The notes: generated by a model not told the origin, from the sequence alone. Shown: positions 1 to 7,578, numbered from the stretch's first letter. The stretch is DNA of 13,876 nt from an uncultured Oscillospiraceae bacterium (GCA_958451705.1 CAUDRD010000014.1:1-13876); one strand, 5' to 3'. Numbers and translations: made by a program.

Positions 1-111
1 GCAATGCCACTGTACCCGTGCGATTGTGCGGCGTAAAAAGTGTAAAGGAAAGCCTGTTCTCTGTTTGTAATTTTTAAGGTAAAAACAAACGGCCTCTTTC
101 CCTGCACTTTT
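1..111 (+). promoter_or_regulatory. 3' part of a probable M-box (Mg2+) riboswitch with antiterminator, leader of mgtE
   Basis: The window opens inside a leader RNA. An ATGCCA stretch at 4-9 followed by GATTG at 22-26 resembles the 3' side of the M-box (ykoK) aptamer, which is known to precede Mg2+ transporter genes; the rest of the aptamer lies upstream, so the class assignment is an inference. What the sequence shows directly is a long antiterminator: 36-44 pairs with 103-111 (nine pairs, one G-U), 47-52 with 96-101 and 53-54 with 91-92, enclosing a GTTTGT/ACAAAC hairpin (63-68/85-90). This helix uses the 5' arm of the terminator at 93-102, so the two folds exclude each other. In the usual M-box logic, Mg2+ binding would free the terminator and lower mgtE expression. 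Confidence 0.5.
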
Positions 112-135
112 AAAGCCGGGAAAGAGGTGTTTTTT
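93..135 (+). terminator. intrinsic terminator (attenuator) overlapping the mgtE ribosome binding site
   Basis: CCTCTTTCCC (93-102) and GGGAAAGAGG (118-127) form a perfect 10-bp stem followed by a T run at 130-135. The hairpin ends only 12 bases before the mgtE ATG, and its 3' arm contains the only Shine-Dalgarno-like sequence for that gene (AGAGGTG, 123-129). It could be the terminator of an upstream gene, but the competing antiterminator helix and its position favour an attenuator. If transcription does pass it, the same stem would still hide the ribosome binding site. Confidence 0.75.
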
Positions 136-139
136 ATTT

Positions 140-1492
140 ATGGAGACAAAAGCGTTTGACGAGCTTTTCACTTTGCTTAGTGAAAACAAGCTTGCCCAGC
201 TGAGAAGCAGACTCTGCGAAATGAATGTTGTAGACATTGCGGAATTTCTTGAGGAAAACGAGCCGGAAAAAATGATGCTTATTTTCCGTATATTACCCAA
301 GGATATTTCGGCGGATGTGTTTTCCTACCTTGATTCGGAAAACCAGACCCATATAGTAAATGCAGCGACGGATAAGGAGCTTACCTCACTTGTGGACGAT
401 CTTTATCTTGACGATGCTGTTGATTTTCTTGAAGAAGTTCCCGCAAATGTAGTTAAGAGGGTTTTGGCTCATACTGATAATCAGACGAGAGCCCTCATTA
501 ACAGCTTCCTTCAGTATCCTGAAAATTCTGCAGGAAGCATAATGACAATAGAGATGGTAGAGCTTCACGACAGACTCACTGTTGACGAGGCAATTAAGGT
601 TATCCGTGAAACCGGAGTCGATAAAGAGACAATTTATACCTGCTACTGTATAAACGATAACCGCAAGCTTATAGGTACAATTCCGTTAAGACGTCTTATT
701 TTGAGCAAGGGAACCGATAAGGTAAGGGACATAATGGATGACGACGAGCAGCTTATTTACGTCAATACTCTTGAGGACCAGGAAGAGGTTGCCGATATTG
801 CCCGTAAATACGACCTTTTGAGCGTGCCTGTTGTAGATAACGAAAAAAGACTTGTAGGCATTATCACTATCGACGATATCGTTGATATCATCGAAGAGGA
901 GAACACCGAGGACCTTGAAAAGATGGCTCTTCTTCATCCGTCGGATAATGAATATCTTAAAACGGGAGTTTTCACCCTTGCAAAGAACAGAATTATATGG
1001 CTGCTTATACTGATGGTTTCTGCAACCTTTACCGGCAAGATAATAGAAAACTATGAAAATATGCTTTCTGCCATAGCAGGTCTTACCGCCTGTATACCCA
1101 TGCTTATGGATACAGGCGGAAATTCAGGTAACCAGACTTCAACTCTTGTTATCAGAGGACTTGCCCTTGGTGAAATCGAAATTAAGGATTATTTTAAAGT
1201 TCTGTGGAAAGAGTTCCGTGTCAGCCTTATCTGCGGCGGAATACTTGCCGCTGCAAATATTGCCCGTATGTTCGTTGTAGGAAGCGCCGGAGGACTTTCC
1301 GTATTCCTTGTTGTAAGCGGAGCAATGTTCTTTGCCGTTGTAGTTGCAAAGGCAATCGGATGCACCCTTCCTATCCTTGCAAAGCTTGTCCATTTGGACC
1401 CGGCTCTTATGGCTGGACCAATGATTACCACAATTGTCGATGCCGTAACGCTGATTATTTACTTCGGCCTTGCTAGCATGTTCCTTTTTTAG
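140..1492 (+). CDS. mgtE: magnesium transporter MgtE
   Basis: A homodimeric Mg2+-gated channel of the plasma membrane that imports Mg2+. The 450-residue length is that of the full family. The order is complete: an N-terminal superhelical domain (about 1-130), a PENSAGSIMT junction (127-136), two CBS domains (about 137-255) that sense cytosolic Mg2+, a connecting helix, and a five-helix membrane domain (about 280-450). The signature MDTGGNSGNQ is at 323-332, and the last pore-lining segment carries DPALMAGPM (420-428) and Asp434 in TTIVDAVT, the expected Mg2+ selectivity residue. The start at 140 has AGAGGTG ten bases upstream, inside the attenuator hairpin. The gene stands alone and is followed directly by a strong terminator; the leader suggests Mg2+-responsive control. 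Confidence 0.97.
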   Translation: METKAFDELFTLLSENKLAQLRSRLCEMNVVDIAEFLEENEPEKMMLIFRILPKDISADVFSYLDSENQTHIVNAATDKELTSLVDDLYLDDAVDFLEEVPANVVKRVLAHTDNQTRALINSFLQYPENSAGSIMTIEMVELHDRLTVDEAIKVIRETGVDKETIYTCYCINDNRKLIGTIPLRRLILSKGTDKVRDIMDDDEQLIYVNTLEDQEEVADIARKYDLLSVPVVDNEKRLVGIITIDDIVDIIEEENTEDLEKMALLHPSDNEYLKTGVFTLAKNRIIWLLILMVSATFTGKIIENYENMLSAIAGLTACIPMLMDTGGNSGNQTSTLVIRGLALGEIEIKDYFKVLWKEFRVSLICGGILAAANIARMFVVGSAGGLSVFLVVSGAMFFAVVVAKAIGCTLPILAKLVHLDPALMAGPMITTIVDAVTLIIYFGLASMFLF

Positions 1493-1516
1493 CTGCAAGA
1501 AAATTCTAAGAAATGC

Positions 1517-1559
1517 AAAAGACCTGAGAGCCCAATCAACGGCTGCTCAGGTCTTTTTT
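1517..1559 (+). terminator. rho-independent terminator of mgtE
   Basis: GACCTGAG (1521-1528) pairs with CTCAGGTC (1546-1553). AGCC/GGCT (1529-1532/1541-1544) continues the stem around a bulged G, and A/T pairs flank its base. A T run at 1554-1559 follows. It lies 25 bases after the mgtE stop codon. Confidence 0.93.
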
Positions 1560-1757
1560 ATAGTTTTATTTTCCGATGTGCGCAATAAAAACAGCCGGAA
1601 AGGATTATTTTATAGGGAAAAATTGCATATATATAAGGATATATAATTGTTAAAATGCGATTTATTTAAATGAATTAATAAACCTCACTTGATTTAGTTC
1701 AATAATTTTAATATGCATAAAATTTTCGGTAAAACCGCATTAAAGTTGTTATTTAAC
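1560..1757. other. AT-rich intergenic stretch without a recognisable gene
   Basis: About 200 bases of low-GC sequence between the mgtE terminator and the glmS promoter. I see no reading frame with a ribosome binding site, no RNA gene and no inserted element. It holds AT runs near 1625-1650 and a small CGGT/ACCG hairpin near 1726-1736. A weak TTGATT (1689-1694) with TATGCA 17 bases later is too poor a match to call a promoter. Confidence 0.6.
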
Positions 1758-1786
1758 TTGCTCTAAAAGAAAATTCGTGGTATTCT
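1758..1786 (+). promoter_or_regulatory. candidate sigma-A promoter of glmS (extended -10)
   Basis: TTGCTC (1758-1763), a 17-base spacer, and TATTCT (1781-1786) preceded by TGG, which is an extended -10 element. Transcription would begin near 1793 and give a leader of about 190 nt before the glmS start codon. Confidence 0.55.
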
Positions 1787-1792
1787 TAGCCG

Positions 1793-1980
1793 GTACACGA
1801 TTCCAATTGAAAAAATTTAGTGATAACAAAGTCGAATATAAACAGTGAGGTGTTTACAGTTCTGCTTCTTTGAGGCGGATGTGTAATACGGTGTGTTTTG
1901 CCTATTAAAAATGCAGCGTATTGATTGAATGCATTTACGGAATCGTGAATATTACGACAACAATAACGGAGGAAACGCCT
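1793..1980 (+). promoter_or_regulatory. structured 5' leader of glmS with a possible pseudoknot
   Basis: Several helices can be drawn. A hairpin pairs TCTGCTTC with GAGGCGGA (1861-1868/1872-1879, loop TTT). TAATACG (1884-1890) pairs with CGTATTG (1917-1923). AAATGCA (1909-1915) pairs with TGCATTT (1930-1936). The last two interlock as an H-type pseudoknot with loops of 18, 1 and 7 nt. A further hairpin at 1943-1957 (TCGTGA/TTACGA) precedes the ribosome binding site GGAGG (1968-1972). Many Firmicutes carry the glmS ribozyme here, but its conserved core is not recognisable. The structure is a hand-drawn inference without covariation support. Confidence 0.4.
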
Positions 1981-3822
1981 ATGTGTGGAATAGTTGGATT
2001 TACCGGTCATGTTCAGGCTGCGCCTGTTTTATTGGACGGTCTGGCAAAGCTGGAGTACAGAGGATACGATTCGGCGGGATTGGCGGTACAGAATCAGCTT
2101 GGAAAAATAGAGGTAGTAAAGGCGAAGGGACGTCTGAGAGTTCTCAGCGAAATGACGGATAACGGCAAAGCCGTTGAAGGCGAATGCGGTATCGGCCATA
2201 CACGTTGGGCAACCCATGGAGAGCCTTCAGTGGCCAATGCTCACCCTCATTACAGCAAAGACAAAAAAATTGCAGTTGTACATAACGGAATAATTGAAAA
2301 CTATCAAGAGCTTAAAGAGAAAATGATAAACAGGGGCTACACCTTTGCCTCCCAGACAGATACAGAAGTAGTAGTACAGATGATCAACTACTATTATAAC
2401 GGGAAAGCGTCAGGTGACCCTATTGCCGCTATTACACGCATGATGATGCATGTGCGCGGTTCTTATGCTTTAGGCGTTTTATTTGAGGATCAGCCCGGGG
2501 TTGTATATGCTGTGCGAAAAGACAGCCCACTTATTGTTGGACAGTCAGAAAGCGGTAATCTTATAGCTTCCGACGTTCCGGCTCTGCTTAAATACACCCG
2601 TACGGTTTACTATATCGACAACCTTGAAATTGCACGTCTTACTGCTGATTCCATTGAGTTTTTCAGTATAGACGGCGAACCGGTGGAAAAGACGGCTACA
2701 ACTATTGAGTGGGATGCCGAAGCGGCGGAAAAAGGCGGCTATGAGCATTTCATGATGAAGGAAATCCATGAGCAGCCTGCGGCAGTTAGAGATACCATAA
2801 GCCCGAGGATAAAGGACGGCCATGTTGATTTAAGCGAGCTTTCACTTGATGATGATGTTATAAAAGAAATAAAGCGGATATACATTATAGGCTGCGGTTC
2901 GGCGTATCATGTGGGAGTAGCGGCACGGTATGTATTTGAAAATTTAGCCCGTATTCCCGTGGAGGTTGATGTGGCAAGCGAATTCCGCTACCGAAACCCA
3001 GTGCTGGAGCCGGATTCCTTAGCGCTTATTATCAGCCAAAGCGGCGAGACGGCCGATACCCTTGCGGCGCTGCGTCTTTGCAAAGAGAAGGGCGTAAAAA
3101 CTGTGGGAATCGTAAACGTTGTTGGTTCCTCAATTGCCAGGGAGGCAGATGCAACTCTTTACACCTGGGCGGGACCCGAAATCGCAGTTGCGACTACCAA
3201 GGCTTACAGCACCCAGCTTGCAGCCTGTTACCTTATGGCAATTGCCTTTGGAGAAAAGAGAGGTATTTTAAGTGAGGAACGCTGCGGCGAATTAGTGGAA
3301 GAGCTTCAGACTCTCCCCGACAAAATAGAAAAAACTCTGTCGGATAAGGAGCGTATTCAGTGGTTCGCCAGCAAATACGCCAATGCCCATGATGCGTTTT
3401 TCATCGGAAGAGGTCTCGATTATGCCGTGGCTCTTGAGGGCAGTCTCAAATTCAAGGAGATAAGCTATATCCATTCAGAGGCCTTTGCAGCGGGAGAACT
3501 TAAACACGGTCCCATTTCTCTGGTAGAGGAAGGCACTTTGGTTGTAGGTGTGCTCACTCAGCCTGAGCTCTATGAAAAGACTGTTTCAAATTTAGTAGAG
3601 GCTAAAAGCAGGGGAGCGTTTCTCATGGGACTTACCGTATACGGCAATTACAGTATTGAGGACACTGCCGGATTTACGGTTTATGTACCTAAAACGGACC
3701 CCAACTTTGCCGTAAGTCTTTCCGTAATTCCTCTTCAGCTTTTGGCATATTATGTAAGCTGTGCCAAAGGTCTTGACGTGGATAAGCCGAGAAATTTGGC
3801 AAAGAGCGTTACAGTTGAATAA
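1981..3822 (+). CDS. glmS: glutamine--fructose-6-phosphate aminotransferase (isomerizing)
   Basis: Makes glucosamine-6-phosphate from fructose-6-phosphate and glutamine in the cytoplasm, the first committed step towards UDP-GlcNAc, peptidoglycan and teichoic acids. The 613-residue product has both halves of the enzyme. The N-terminal class II glutaminase domain begins MCGIVGF, with Cys2 as nucleophile after Met removal, and includes GHTRWATHG and HNGIIENY. Two SIS sugar-isomerase domains follow, with IIGCGSAYHVG and SQSGETADT in the first and FIGRGLDYAVALEGSLKFKE in the second. The C-terminus ends PRNLAKSVTVE, carrying the catalytic lysine. The requirement for an N-terminal Cys fixes the start at the ATG at 1981, with GGAGG eight bases upstream; an in-frame TTG at 1921 would bury that Cys. 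It is a single-gene unit with its own promoter, structured leader and terminator. Confidence 0.98.
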   Translation: MCGIVGFTGHVQAAPVLLDGLAKLEYRGYDSAGLAVQNQLGKIEVVKAKGRLRVLSEMTDNGKAVEGECGIGHTRWATHGEPSVANAHPHYSKDKKIAVVHNGIIENYQELKEKMINRGYTFASQTDTEVVVQMINYYYNGKASGDPIAAITRMMMHVRGSYALGVLFEDQPGVVYAVRKDSPLIVGQSESGNLIASDVPALLKYTRTVYYIDNLEIARLTADSIEFFSIDGEPVEKTATTIEWDAEAAEKGGYEHFMMKEIHEQPAAVRDTISPRIKDGHVDLSELSLDDDVIKEIKRIYIIGCGSAYHVGVAARYVFENLARIPVEVDVASEFRYRNPVLEPDSLALIISQSGETADTLAALRLCKEKGVKTVGIVNVVGSSIAREADATLYTWAGPEIAVATTKAYSTQLAACYLMAIAFGEKRGILSEERCGELVEELQTLPDKIEKTLSDKERIQWFASKYANAHDAFFIGRGLDYAVALEGSLKFKEISYIHSEAFAAGELKHGPISLVEEGTLVVGVLTQPELYEKTVSNLVEAKSRGAFLMGLTVYGNYSIEDTAGFTVYVPKTDPNFAVSLSVIPLQLLAYYVSCAKGLDVDKPRNLAKSVTVE

Positions 3823-3863
3823 AATCTGTATTATACAATTTATAATGGAAATATGATTATCAT

Positions 3864-3900
3864 AAAGCGCTTCGCAAAAAGATGCGGGGCGCTTTCTTTT
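3864..3900 (+). terminator. rho-independent terminator of glmS
   Basis: AAAGCGCTTCGC (3864-3875) pairs with GCGGGGCGCTTT (3884-3895) through 12 pairs including two G-U pairs, with an 8-base loop, followed by TCTTTTAT. It begins about 40 bases after the glmS stop. Confidence 0.88.
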
Positions 3901-3994
3901 ATGCTTTATTATCCTCCGTTTTGTGGTATCGCTGCGGCAAAGAAACCCACATTATTTTTATTTATACGGATTTTTATTTTGATATATATTTTTC

Positions 3995-4023
3995 TGTTAT
4001 TTTTACGCAAAATATGGTATACT
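3995..4023 (+). promoter_or_regulatory. candidate sigma-A promoter of the rlmB operon (extended -10)
   Basis: TATACT at 4018-4023 is preceded by TGG, giving an extended -10 like that of glmS. The -35 (TGTTAT, 3995-4000, spacer 17) is weak, as is common with an extended -10. The leader would be about 60 nt. Confidence 0.55.
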
Positions 4024-4091
4024 CTAATAAATATAGCAATATCTGTACGATTTTAAGGTTATTTTGGCAGACATACCCGGAGGATATATTA

Positions 4092-4847
4092 ATGGATAAT
4101 TTCAGCGGAAAAGAAAACCCAAATCTTGTTATAGGACGCAATGCAGTTGCCGAGGCAATTCGTGCGGGAAGAGAGATAGATACACTTATGGTGGCTGCGG
4201 GAGAGCGCGGCGGTTCAGTGGGAAAAATGATAGCCCAGTGCCGTGAAAAAGGCGTTGTAATAAAAGAGGTTGACCGCAGAAAGCTTGATAAAATCTGCTC
4301 AGGCGGAAATCATCAGGGAGTGGCCGCTTTTATAGCAGCATATGAATATTCGACAATTGAGGATATATTTAATCTTGCAAAGTCAAGGGATGAGGAGCCT
4401 TTTATTATAGTGTGTGATGAAATAGAGGACCCTCATAATTTAGGTGCAATTATAAGAACTGCGGAAGCTGCGGGAGCCCACGGGGTTATAATTCCCAAAA
4501 GGAGAAGCGCATCGCTGAGTTTTGCAGTTTCAAAAACTGCGGCGGGAGCTCTCGAATATGTTCCCGTTGCGAGAGTGAGCAATTTGCCCGGCACCATAGA
4601 TGAACTTAAAAAAAGAGGAGTATGGTTTTACGGCGCTGATATGGACGGAGAGCCCTGGAATAAGGTCTCCTTCGGAAAAAGTGCAACGGCTCTTGTAATC
4701 GGTTCCGAGGGAGCGGGAATAGGCAGACTGGTAAAGTCAAAATGCGACGTAATTGTGTCCCTGCCCATGAGAGGTAAAATAAACTCTCTCAACGCTTCCG
4801 TAGCGGCCGGGATTTTGATGTACGAGGTGGCAAAACAGCGGCTGTAA
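4092..4847 (+). CDS. rlmB: 23S rRNA (guanosine-2'-O-)-methyltransferase RlmB (SpoU/TrmH family)
   Basis: A SPOUT-class, SAM-dependent enzyme expected to 2'-O-methylate G2251 (E. coli numbering) in the peptidyl-transferase region of 23S rRNA, working as a cytoplasmic dimer. The 251-residue product has an N-terminal substrate-binding domain (about 10-85, opening VIGRNAVAEAI) and a C-terminal knotted domain with all three SpoU motifs. Motif 1 is DPHNLGAIIRT (113-123, with Asn116 and Arg122), motif 2 is GSEGAGI (204-210), and motif 3 is SLPMRGKINSLNASVA (223-238). GGAGG at 4079-4083 lies eight bases before the ATG and sets the start; the open frame extending upstream to 3882 runs through the glmS terminator and promoter. 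The next gene begins 13 bases after the stop, so they are probably co-transcribed. Exact RlmB identity against other TrmH-family paralogues is likely but not proven. Confidence 0.93.
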   Translation: MDNFSGKENPNLVIGRNAVAEAIRAGREIDTLMVAAGERGGSVGKMIAQCREKGVVIKEVDRRKLDKICSGGNHQGVAAFIAAYEYSTIEDIFNLAKSRDEEPFIIVCDEIEDPHNLGAIIRTAEAAGAHGVIIPKRRSASLSFAVSKTAAGALEYVPVARVSNLPGTIDELKKRGVWFYGADMDGEPWNKVSFGKSATALVIGSEGAGIGRLVKSKCDVIVSLPMRGKINSLNASVAAGILMYEVAKQRL

Positions 4848-4860
4848 GGGGGTGCCTTAA

Positions 4861-7527
4861 TTGAACGGCGAAAAAAATAACGGATACGATTCCGATTTTT
4901 CAATAGATAAAATCCTTGCGGAGGTTCGTGCTGCAAGGGATGGCAAAATAGATGACGATATCGGTGAAGAAGCTTTTCCATCAAGATCCATGGAGGATAT
5001 TGATAAGCTTCTGGAGCCGAGAAAGCGCATAGAAGTCAGCGATATAATAACCGACGAGCTCCTTGAGGCGGCGGGGGAAAAGCCGGCTTCTGAAACAGAG
5101 AAAAAACAGGAAGAGACAAAAGGTCGTGAAATACCTGAAAAGACAAAGACTTTAGGCGGGCTCAGTGAAAGCGAGTATGCGGGCAGCGCCTTTAAAAACT
5201 CAAAGACCATAGTGGGCGCAGGCGGTACTATAGAGACAGATGAATACAGAAGAAGGTTCATAAACCGTCCTGTTCAGAAAATAGAACGCACTGCGGATTT
5301 TCAGAAAAAATTTGAAAGCAGAAAGCCAGAAATGATAGAGCGCCCGGGAATAGTCACAAAACGCAGTTCCATGTCTGCAACGGCGGATTTAGCTCCTCTT
5401 CCGACTATTATCACCGCCGAAGAAGCCGACAACAGCGAAAAGACAAAGCAAAGCGGCTTTATCCGTCCCAAAGCTGTGGAGAAAATTCCGGAGCAAAAGG
5501 AGATTGAGGGGCAGATACGCTTTGACGCCTTTGAAAACGCCGGTGACGACTGGGTGGAAAAAATAGATGAGGAAGAAGCGGAAGCCGCTCTTAAAAAGAA
5601 AAGACGAGAAAAAGTTAAGGGCTTCAAAATTTTCGGAATAGAAGATCTTGCCGATATTGAAGACGACGAGGAAATTGAAGAAATAGATGAAAATGAGGAT
5701 GACGGCGAAAAATCTTCACATTTCGAAAAAAAGGCGGCTAAGAAGGCTGAAAAATCAGCGAAAGCGGAAAAGCCTTCTAAAGTAAAAACGGAAAAGCCAA
5801 AGGAGAAAAAAGAGGAGGAATATGACGAAACAGAACTTCGCAAAGCCTCCGATACTCCCAAGGTAGCCGCAGTACTTCGCAAAGAGATGATACGTCCTTT
5901 GTGGGAGATGGCTTTATGCCTGTTTTTTGTAATTATGTATCTGCTGTTTTCCTTAACAGGTTCATCCAGCGGACCTGCGGGAGTACAGATGCTTACGACT
6001 TTTAACCTTGCCGTAGTCTGCGCCGCTGTAATTGGCGGAGGAATTTCCGCAATCAGGGGAGCCGAAAATCTCATAAAGGGAAAACCCAATGCAGATACTG
6101 CTGTTACGGCGGCACTTTTAGCGGCGGCAATTCAGGGAATTTGGGCTTTTGGCGTTCATTACGGTGATATGATTCCCCTTTACGGATGCCTTGCTGCAAT
6201 TGTTGTAGTGTTTAACCTTGCCGGTCATTATCTTGTAGCTGAAAGGGCGTACAAGAACTTACGCTTTCTTGCCCCTTTAAGAAAGAAATACAGTATTCAG
6301 GAAATTGATGATAAAGAGACCGCTTTTGAGGTTGGCAGAGGACTTTTGCTGGGAGATCCCGATATCCGCTGCTCAATCCCCATAAGATTCCCGTCAAAAT
6401 TCATCGAAAATACATATGCTGCGGACCCTGCAAATAAATATTCAAAAGTAATGATGCCCGTATTTTTCCTTCTCAGCCTTGTTGTGGGAATTGTTTACGG
6501 CGTAGTAAAGTCCGATTATTTCGGCGGAGCTTCACTTTTCGCTGCCGCTGTCTGTGTGGGAATGCCCTCCTGCGCTCTTATCGCTTCCAATCTGCCTTTG
6601 GAAAAGGCCGATTCAAAGCTTGTCCGTATGGGAGCCATGATCTCAGGCCATAAGGCTGTGGGAGAGTGCGGCGACGTAAACGCCGTTGTTCTCGATTCCT
6701 CCGATATATTCAGCGAAGGCGGATGTACCATTTACGGAATAAAAACTTATAACGGTATGCGTGTTGACGATGCAATTTTGGACACAGCGGCAATCGTCAT
6801 AAAGGCGGGAGGCCCTAGCGGAGAGGTCTTTGACCGTGTGATTTTAGGTAAGCGTGAAATTTTGCCGCCCGTTGAAAATCTTGTGTATGAGGATAAACTT
6901 GGTCTTTCCGCTTGGATACACGGCAGACGTGTGCTTGTGGGCAACAGAGATTTGCTTATAAATCATAACGTAGAGGCTCCGGGCAGAGAAAGCGAGCTTA
7001 AATACAGGCACGATAACCGCCAGATTATGTACCTTGCCGTTTCGGGCAAAATAGCGGCCATGTTTGTTGTGGGATACAAAGCTAATCCGGGAATAAAAGC
7101 TTCGTTAAAGCTTATGGAAAGCAAGGGCATAAGCGTCCTTGTCAGAACTTCCGACGCTAATATTACCGAAGAGCTTATTTCAAACTTCTTCGGGCTTCAT
7201 AAAAACGCCGTAAAGATAATCAGCGCCGTTGCCGGAGAAATGTACCGCAAGGAGCGAATGAAAAAGAGAAACGCCGAGGCTAAAATTATTCATAACGGAA
7301 GCGTAAAATCAATGCTTGCCGCAGTAAACGCCGCAGCGGGTCTTTATTACAGCGAGGGTATAGTGTCTGCGGTGCAGTCGGGCCTTTCGGCTTTCGGTGT
7401 GGGGCTTACCGCACTTTTGGCTTTTATTTCCGGTTTTCACCAGCTTCAGACCTACTCTCTGCTTATTTATCAGTTGGTGTGCTTCGGGATAATATATTGC
7501 TTTACCGCTTTGAAAAAGAAGCTGTAA
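4861..7527 (+). CDS. P1B-type ATPase-like membrane protein lacking catalytic motifs (pseudo-ATPase), long charged N-terminus
   Basis: The function is unknown. The 888-residue product starts at a TTG with AAGGGGGTG six bases upstream, 13 bases after rlmB. Residues 1-335 are hydrophilic and probably disordered, with a DFSIDKILAEVRAA patch near 12-25, acidic runs (about 263-282) and a Lys/Glu/Ala tract (about 288-320). From about 345 the layout follows heavy-metal (P1B) ATPases: four membrane segments (about 349-366, 379-397, 411-431, 437-459), a short loop where the actuator domain should be, two more segments (530-549, 555-577), a P/N-like domain (600-815), and two C-terminal segments (about 833-858, 865-884). 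GRRVLVGN (688-695) closely matches the N-domain of CopA/CadA. The catalytic signatures are lost: the metal-binding CPC site reads MPSCA (568-572), the phosphorylation motif DKTGT reads DSSDI (612-616), TGD reads TSD (763-765), and the TGE and GDGxND motifs are absent. The homology is inferred from motif order; the loss of catalysis follows from these residues. Confidence 0.85.
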   Translation: MNGEKNNGYDSDFSIDKILAEVRAARDGKIDDDIGEEAFPSRSMEDIDKLLEPRKRIEVSDIITDELLEAAGEKPASETEKKQEETKGREIPEKTKTLGGLSESEYAGSAFKNSKTIVGAGGTIETDEYRRRFINRPVQKIERTADFQKKFESRKPEMIERPGIVTKRSSMSATADLAPLPTIITAEEADNSEKTKQSGFIRPKAVEKIPEQKEIEGQIRFDAFENAGDDWVEKIDEEEAEAALKKKRREKVKGFKIFGIEDLADIEDDEEIEEIDENEDDGEKSSHFEKKAAKKAEKSAKAEKPSKVKTEKPKEKKEEEYDETELRKASDTPKVAAVLRKEMIRPLWEMALCLFFVIMYLLFSLTGSSSGPAGVQMLTTFNLAVVCAAVIGGGISAIRGAENLIKGKPNADTAVTAALLAAAIQGIWAFGVHYGDMIPLYGCLAAIVVVFNLAGHYLVAERAYKNLRFLAPLRKKYSIQEIDDKETAFEVGRGLLLGDPDIRCSIPIRFPSKFIENTYAADPANKYSKVMMPVFFLLSLVVGIVYGVVKSDYFGGASLFAAAVCVGMPSCALIASNLPLEKADSKLVRMGAMISGHKAVGECGDVNAVVLDSSDIFSEGGCTIYGIKTYNGMRVDDAILDTAAIVIKAGGPSGEVFDRVILGKREILPPVENLVYEDKLGLSAWIHGRRVLVGNRDLLINHNVEAPGRESELKYRHDNRQIMYLAVSGKIAAMFVVGYKANPGIKASLKLMESKGISVLVRTSDANITEELISNFFGLHKNAVKIISAVAGEMYRKERMKKRNAEAKIIHNGSVKSMLAAVNAAAGLYYSEGIVSAVQSGLSAFGVGLTALLAFISGFHQLQTYSLLIYQLVCFGIIYCFTALKKKL

Positions 7528-7548
7528 AATTATAATCTTATTAAAATA

Positions 7549-7578
7549 CCCGCCGAATAAAACTCCGGCGGGATTTTT
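7549..7578 (+). terminator. rho-independent terminator of the rlmB operon
   Basis: CCCGCCG (7549-7555) pairs with CGGCGGG (7566-7572) around a 10-base loop, followed by ATTTTT. It lies 21 bases after the stop codon. Confidence 0.92.

Noticed and set aside
1843..1895. Partial likeness to the glmS ribozyme core (GGCGGATG near 1874-1881 and CGGT near 1889-1892) upstream of glmS
   Set aside because: The cleavage-site region with GCGCC, the GACGAGG segment and the pairing partners of the ribozyme are all missing, so the match is a short coincidence unless a covariance model says otherwise.
1921..1980. Upstream in-frame TTG extension of GlmS
   Set aside because: It would remove the N-terminal position of the catalytic Cys and it lies inside the structured leader without a ribosome binding site.
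3882..4091. In-frame upstream extension of RlmB
   Set aside because: It would start inside the glmS terminator and span the promoter; the ATG at 4092 has a perfect GGAGG at the right distance.
5301..6089. 262-codon antisense reading frame, very Ser/Phe-rich
   Set aside because: It is the mirror of the Lys/Glu/Asp-rich N-terminal region of the plus-strand protein, with no ribosome binding site or recognisable domain.
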